DNA of 64,000 nucleotides. It comes from Hevea brasiliensis (Eukaryota; Streptophyta; Magnoliopsida; Malpighiales; Euphorbiaceae). Below are positions 59,787 to 64,000 of this stretch, piece after piece. How positions within the stretch are numbered: the stretch's first letter is position 1; each line of letters starts with the position of its first letter. A program made the translations under genes and the position numbers. The notes below the pieces were generated by a model. It did no database searches. It saw nothing but the letters and a program-made list of their open reading frames with translations, and was not told the origin of the DNA. The stretch covers positions 3,930,885-3,994,884 of the forward strand of contig NC_079502.1 in the NCBI RefSeq assembly GCF_030052815.1, in the 5' to 3' direction.

Positions 59787-60259
59787 AAACTATTATCTTA
59801 TCTTACTATACTTTACTTTACTATACCTTATTTTACTAAACATTCCTTCATTCCAAACAAAGTGTAAGTGTTTCTAGCATAATTCAATTTTATTTCCAAG
59901 AGGAGAACCATGACTATGTAGGTGGGGCTATTATAATAGGTGTCAATATATGATTGGATATGGATGGTTGTAATTTATGAAAAATAACATAATAGGTTAA
60001 TGTCTTCTTCTTCAGTCTTCACCATGAGTATTGGATTATACATTACTGGAGTGCCCTGTGGTCCCTTTTGTATGGAGAAGTGTAAGATCTTGAGACTACC
60101 AAAGAAGTTGTAGTGTGTAAGCTTGGCCCTATCTATCAGTGCACTGGTCTTTTGAAATCTTATATTCATCGTGGATGAATGAATGTAAACTTATCAAAAT
60201 AAAAAATTATCATAATTTTATTAAAAAAATATATTCCTTCTCTGAATCTATATGCATAT
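59787..60259. other. Intergenic AT-rich spacer between repeats
   Basis: Short stretch with a CTTTACTTTACTATACC segment related to the MITE-like ends at 51828-52165. No gene seen. Confidence 0.4.
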
Positions 60260-60330
60260 TGTTACGCCCTACTCCTTCGTAAGGCATAACATGATCCCGT
60301 AGTACACCTAATGAATTATCATACTTCGCC

Positions 60331-62439
60331 TGAAGGAACGGAAGCGTGAAAAACACAAGTTTATACCATTGAATTCAAAAATTTTTACCTAGGGTCACTT
60401 GCATCATGCAAGATTTATTTTTATCTATTTGATTTCAATGATAAACAACATATTAAAACTCTTTTAATATGTTTTTGGATCTGTATTTGCCATTTAAGAT
60501 TTTAAAATTAATCAGATTAATTTTAGAACCCTAGATTAAATCAAGAATGATTACACTAACCTCTTGATGCAATCGCGCGTTCTGCGCTTTGAGATTCGTC
60601 TTCAGGACACCAGATGTTGTCCCTCTAGCTTGTCCACACCAAGAACACCTATGGCAACCCTTGAACAGCTTCTAAAGTTTTTTCTATTAATTAGAAATTC
60701 AAGTTCTGCCTTTTAAGAGATTAAAGATGTAAACAGGACACTAGAAACAATTTCTAGTGTTCTTAATTCAAGAGATTGATGGCTAATCTCTTTGAATTGA
60801 TGAGAGATGAAGAAGAATAGATGAAGAGCCACAAAATGGCGTGACAAAGGAGAGGAGTGGCTGCTGGTTGTTTTTCTTTTTCATAACAACACTTATATAG
60901 GTAGGTTAACACATTAAACCCTTGCCACATGTCACCCTTTGATTAGCTTTAGGTTTAAGTGACCCAATCACATTGTGCCAAGTGTCAAACCTATATTTAA
61001 TCTTGATTTTAATCATCTTACATGATTAAAAAACATTTGGCAAGCTTATGTGTAATCCCATGTGTTACCATCTCATGGTCCCACGTGTCACACTGTGAAA
61101 TGACCAAAATGCCCCTGTGTCTTAATTTTGAGTTCTCAACCCAAAATAATTATTTCTCTTCTTCAAATCAATTTATATCAAATATAAATTAATTAATTAA
61201 TCTCTATTAATTAATTTCTCATTAATTAAATTCATATTTAAACACTTTAAATATAAATTTAACTTATACTACACATCCAATAATCTAGATTTGGTTTCAA
61301 GTCATGCTATGACTTTGCAATTTAATTGCAAATCAAACCCATTTAATTAATCAATTAAACTCTTTAATTAATTAACTAAATCATATTTAAATAGGTGATA
61401 ACTTGTGTATGTGTGTGACTTACTAAGCTCATCACTAATTGGCAATGAGACATGATGTCAACTCTTAATATCATCAAAACTCTTTCTTACCATAAATGAT
61501 TTCTCTAAATCATTTTATGAACCTCATAAACCATGGTTAACACCTAGCATAGCATGCCATGGCCACCCAATTAGTAATAAGGTTTACCTTAAATGAACCT
61601 ATAATCATATGTTACCATGCACTAGAATCTCTTTGTTACAAAATCCCAACTCAAGCTGGAGTCATGGTTTATGTCAAACTCCATTTGCTATGAATATTAT
61701 GTTCTCTTTTAATTCCAGTTCTTGATTAAAAAGAATTTTCTCATCAGAAACTCTTTTCTGAATAAATCTATCTGTCCTGGCCAGGAACTTGAAACATCAA
61801 GAACAATTAAATGAACATAGGATTTTATCTCTATTTACTTAGAGGAACAGATTCCATCTTGATCAACACCTACCTTCATATATAACTAGTAGGAGCCAAC
61901 AGATGCCCATATACCCATACATAGTATAAGTATGAAAGTAGTATCAAACTCAAACTACCTATATACAAGATAATTGTGCTATCTCAGGTCTAAAGATTAT
62001 ATACACTGATATGATTTATGACAAAACATTGACAAGAGTAAACTCCATGTGCTTGTCATAAGTGTCACTGGTTCGGCCTATTTATCATTTATAAGTGCCT
62101 ATCATGTTTGTTATATGGCATGAGACTCACCATTCCATCTTATTTATATCTCCTCATATAAATAACTTGGGAACAAACATGAATACAATCTTTCTGGATA
62201 AGTCATGTCCTTATTATGAAGTATCATCGATTGTGAACCTATTTATGATACTTTGTGCTAGAAATATTATCACTCATATTCTTAACAACTTAAAAATAAT
62301 ATTTCTAACAAAATATCAATGGAACTTTTCTATTACACATAAATATATTATGTAAACGGAAAAGTGGAAATGCCTTTTATTAATAAAAATATGTACAAGA
62401 TATATACTAAATGATATGCTCTAAGGCATATTACTAACA
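60331..62439 (-). mobile_element. Solo LTR, 2109 bp, target-site duplication TCGCC
   Basis: Read on the minus strand it begins TGTTAGTAATATGCC and ends CCTTCA, and it is flanked by the perfect 5-bp duplication TCGCC (60326-60330 and 62440-62444). A TATA box CTATATAAG lies on the minus strand at 60893-60900. No internal retrotransposon genes, so this is a recombination-derived single LTR. It inserted in an older LTR-type repeat. Superfamily not determined. Confidence 0.9.
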
Positions 62440-63513
62440 TCGCCTACCGGTAACCTATTAAATATACAACAAGGGATTTTAAAATAATTTCCGAAACATT
62501 TTTATAGTAGTGGAACGTTGAATATTTATTAAAAATTCTTTATTTGAAATTTTGGTCATGGATCAAATCCTCTATTAAAATCTGGTGTTACGAATTTTTT
62601 TCAAAATTTCGGCAGAGTGCCAACTGTATTTTGAGAAAATAGTTCTTCAAACCTGAAAGAAAAAATACTTCCAATATATTTTCTCAACCACAACTCCAAT
62701 ACAGATCATTTTCATATCCTAATTCCATAGAAGAACGCAGTTCGCAATCAAACGCAATTTATTTTAAACCAATACTGAAACATCTCATTTCAGTCTCACA
62801 ATGTTAAATGTAAAAGAAATAATTGATCATTCACAAATACAAAAATTTAAATAATCACATTCATTGGGTATTAAAATTGGTATAATAAAACTTTGTAGGG
62901 GAAATAAAATCTCAAATTAATATTACAATAATTTTCATTCCATTACATATCAAAATAATATTATAAGAATTTTTTTGTACAACTGCTTAAATAATTTATA
63001 TACATATAATTACATGCATACATCAAAATCTAATGTACAAGGGTATACCTCTAATATACTCGAAACTAATCCCAATAGGTCTTCAAGGTGTAGTAACCGA
63101 AAATCTCACTCAGCTGCTTTATCTTTACTTTCACCTGCGACAGCATACAAAGCTATCGCTGAGTGGTGAACTCAGTAGTGCACAATTATAATTTAAAATA
63201 TAATATGCAATACCTTGCCAAAATTTTAGCAAAGAATTTGGAAATCTTTAAATTCAATCAAAATTTCAAAAATCAAAATATTCGTTGCTAATAAAATAAA
63301 TCATTTGTTAAAATGACTCTACTCAAGAATTTTAATTTATCAAATCATAACTGAATATTTAAAGTAATTCCAGTAATTTATGGAAACAAATCTTAATTTT
63401 AATAAAATTAATTATGCATAAATCTCATTTGAAGCCACAATTCTTAATATTTAAAATCCATTCTTTATCTCACTAACTATGCAAGACTAATCCGTAATGG
63501 CCATCTTCGAGGC

Positions 63514-63585
63514 GATTCTAACTCCCTATGGTCAGAGAGATTGAATCGAGATTCTAATTCTCTATGGTCGGGGAGGTCGAATCAT
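63514..63585. repeat. 36-bp tandem duplication
   Basis: GATTCTAACTCCCTATGGTC at 63514 is followed 36 bases later by GATTCTAATTCTCTATGGTC, with the rest of the unit also similar (AGAGAGATTGAATC versus GGGGAGGTCGAATC). Confidence 0.85.
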
Positions 63586-64000
63586 CGTGCACAATACACA
63601 CCACAATAATGAAACTTCCGAAAGGGCCAATGAAAAACTTAGATCTAACCTCTAATAAGAGAAGAATCTAAGTCTGTGCACGTACCATGGTAATCAAAAC
63701 AAAGCTAACTCCATTGTCTCCTCAACAAATGAGAGAGACGGGTAATAACCTAGTTAAGCATCTATAGTGAGATATAAAACAATATCATGAATCTGTTTGT
63801 CCTTTTTGTGAGCATAAATCACAATACAATTCCATTTAAAGTCAATTACAATATCCAATAATTTTTTTTATGCCCATCACAATTCAAAATATAAATCCGC
63901 AGTTTTTTCTAGGACTGCGGTGTCACAATGTCCCGTACAAAATTAGGATTTCAGTTGACTTCGCAGTCACTTCTCGGTGCGGTCACCCATCATATTGACC

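Larger units (their letters stand above)
60260..64000 (-). mobile_element. Older LTR-type repeat, interrupted by the solo LTR and running off the window
   Basis: TGTTACGCCC at 60260 looks like an LTR start. Removing the solo LTR and one TCGCC joins CATACTTCGCC to TACCGGTAACC as continuous sequence. To the right, the minus-strand stretch around 63050-63175 (ACTCAGCGATAGC context) and the repeated Ser/Gly-free noncoding units resemble Ty3-type LTR sequence that I have seen in plant intergenic DNA. No coding domain is visible, and the far end lies outside the window. Confidence 0.4.

Noticed and set aside
1..64000. CRISPR arrays, bacterial operons, riboswitches, plastid or mitochondrial insertions
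   Set aside because: None seen. Gene structure and composition are those of plant nuclear DNA, and the tandem repeats have no spacer-like regularity.

Overview
The window is nuclear DNA from a dicot plant. The genes are intron-bearing plant families (ATL-type RING finger, PIRL leucine-rich-repeat protein, MAK16, ESR2-type ERF, AKR4-type aldo-keto reductase, PB1-domain protein). They sit in very AT-rich intergenic DNA full of (TA)n, (GA)n and (ATT)n microsatellites and transposon debris. The proteins look like those of a woody rosid, possibly Euphorbiaceae, but the species is inferred only from remembered protein similarity.

Layout. Positions 1-7458 and 33703-41203 are two near-identical copies of one block, in the same orientation: a RING-H2 gene (+), a PIRL-type LRR gene (-) and MAK16 (-). 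Copy 1 stops at a 13-N assembly gap (7459-7471) inside MAK16 intron 4, so only MAK16 exons 5-9 are present there. Copy 2 carries the complete nine-exon MAK16. Between the copies lie a small serine-rich-type protein gene (8070-8276, -), a solo LTR (10255-11968), a single-exon ESR2/DRNL-like ERF gene (14305-15534, -), a gene-poor stretch with a small non-autonomous Mutator-like element (25335-26719), and an aldo-keto reductase cluster (27746-32186, -). That cluster holds one intact four-exon gene flanked by an orphan exon and by a full-length pseudogene with two premature stops. After MAK16 copy 2 come about 5 kb without a convincing gene and then a PB1-domain gene (47831-48618, -).

The last 15 kb is repeat DNA. 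The main item is a 4.8-kb non-autonomous CACTA element (54224-59033) with a TGA target-site duplication. It carries pieces of at least two host genes: exon-like blocks of a plant SCYL1-like pseudokinase and the terminal coding block of ribosomal protein L18. To its right is a 2.1-kb solo LTR (60331-62439, target-site duplication TCGCC) nested in an older LTR-type repeat that runs off the window.

Nothing here forms an operon-like pathway; the genes are independent housekeeping, signalling, developmental and metabolic loci. The points that most deserve follow-up are the gap-truncated duplication (real, or unmerged haplotypes), the host-gene fragments inside the CACTA element, the structurally complete MULE and two solo LTRs, and the decay of the aldo-keto reductase cluster.
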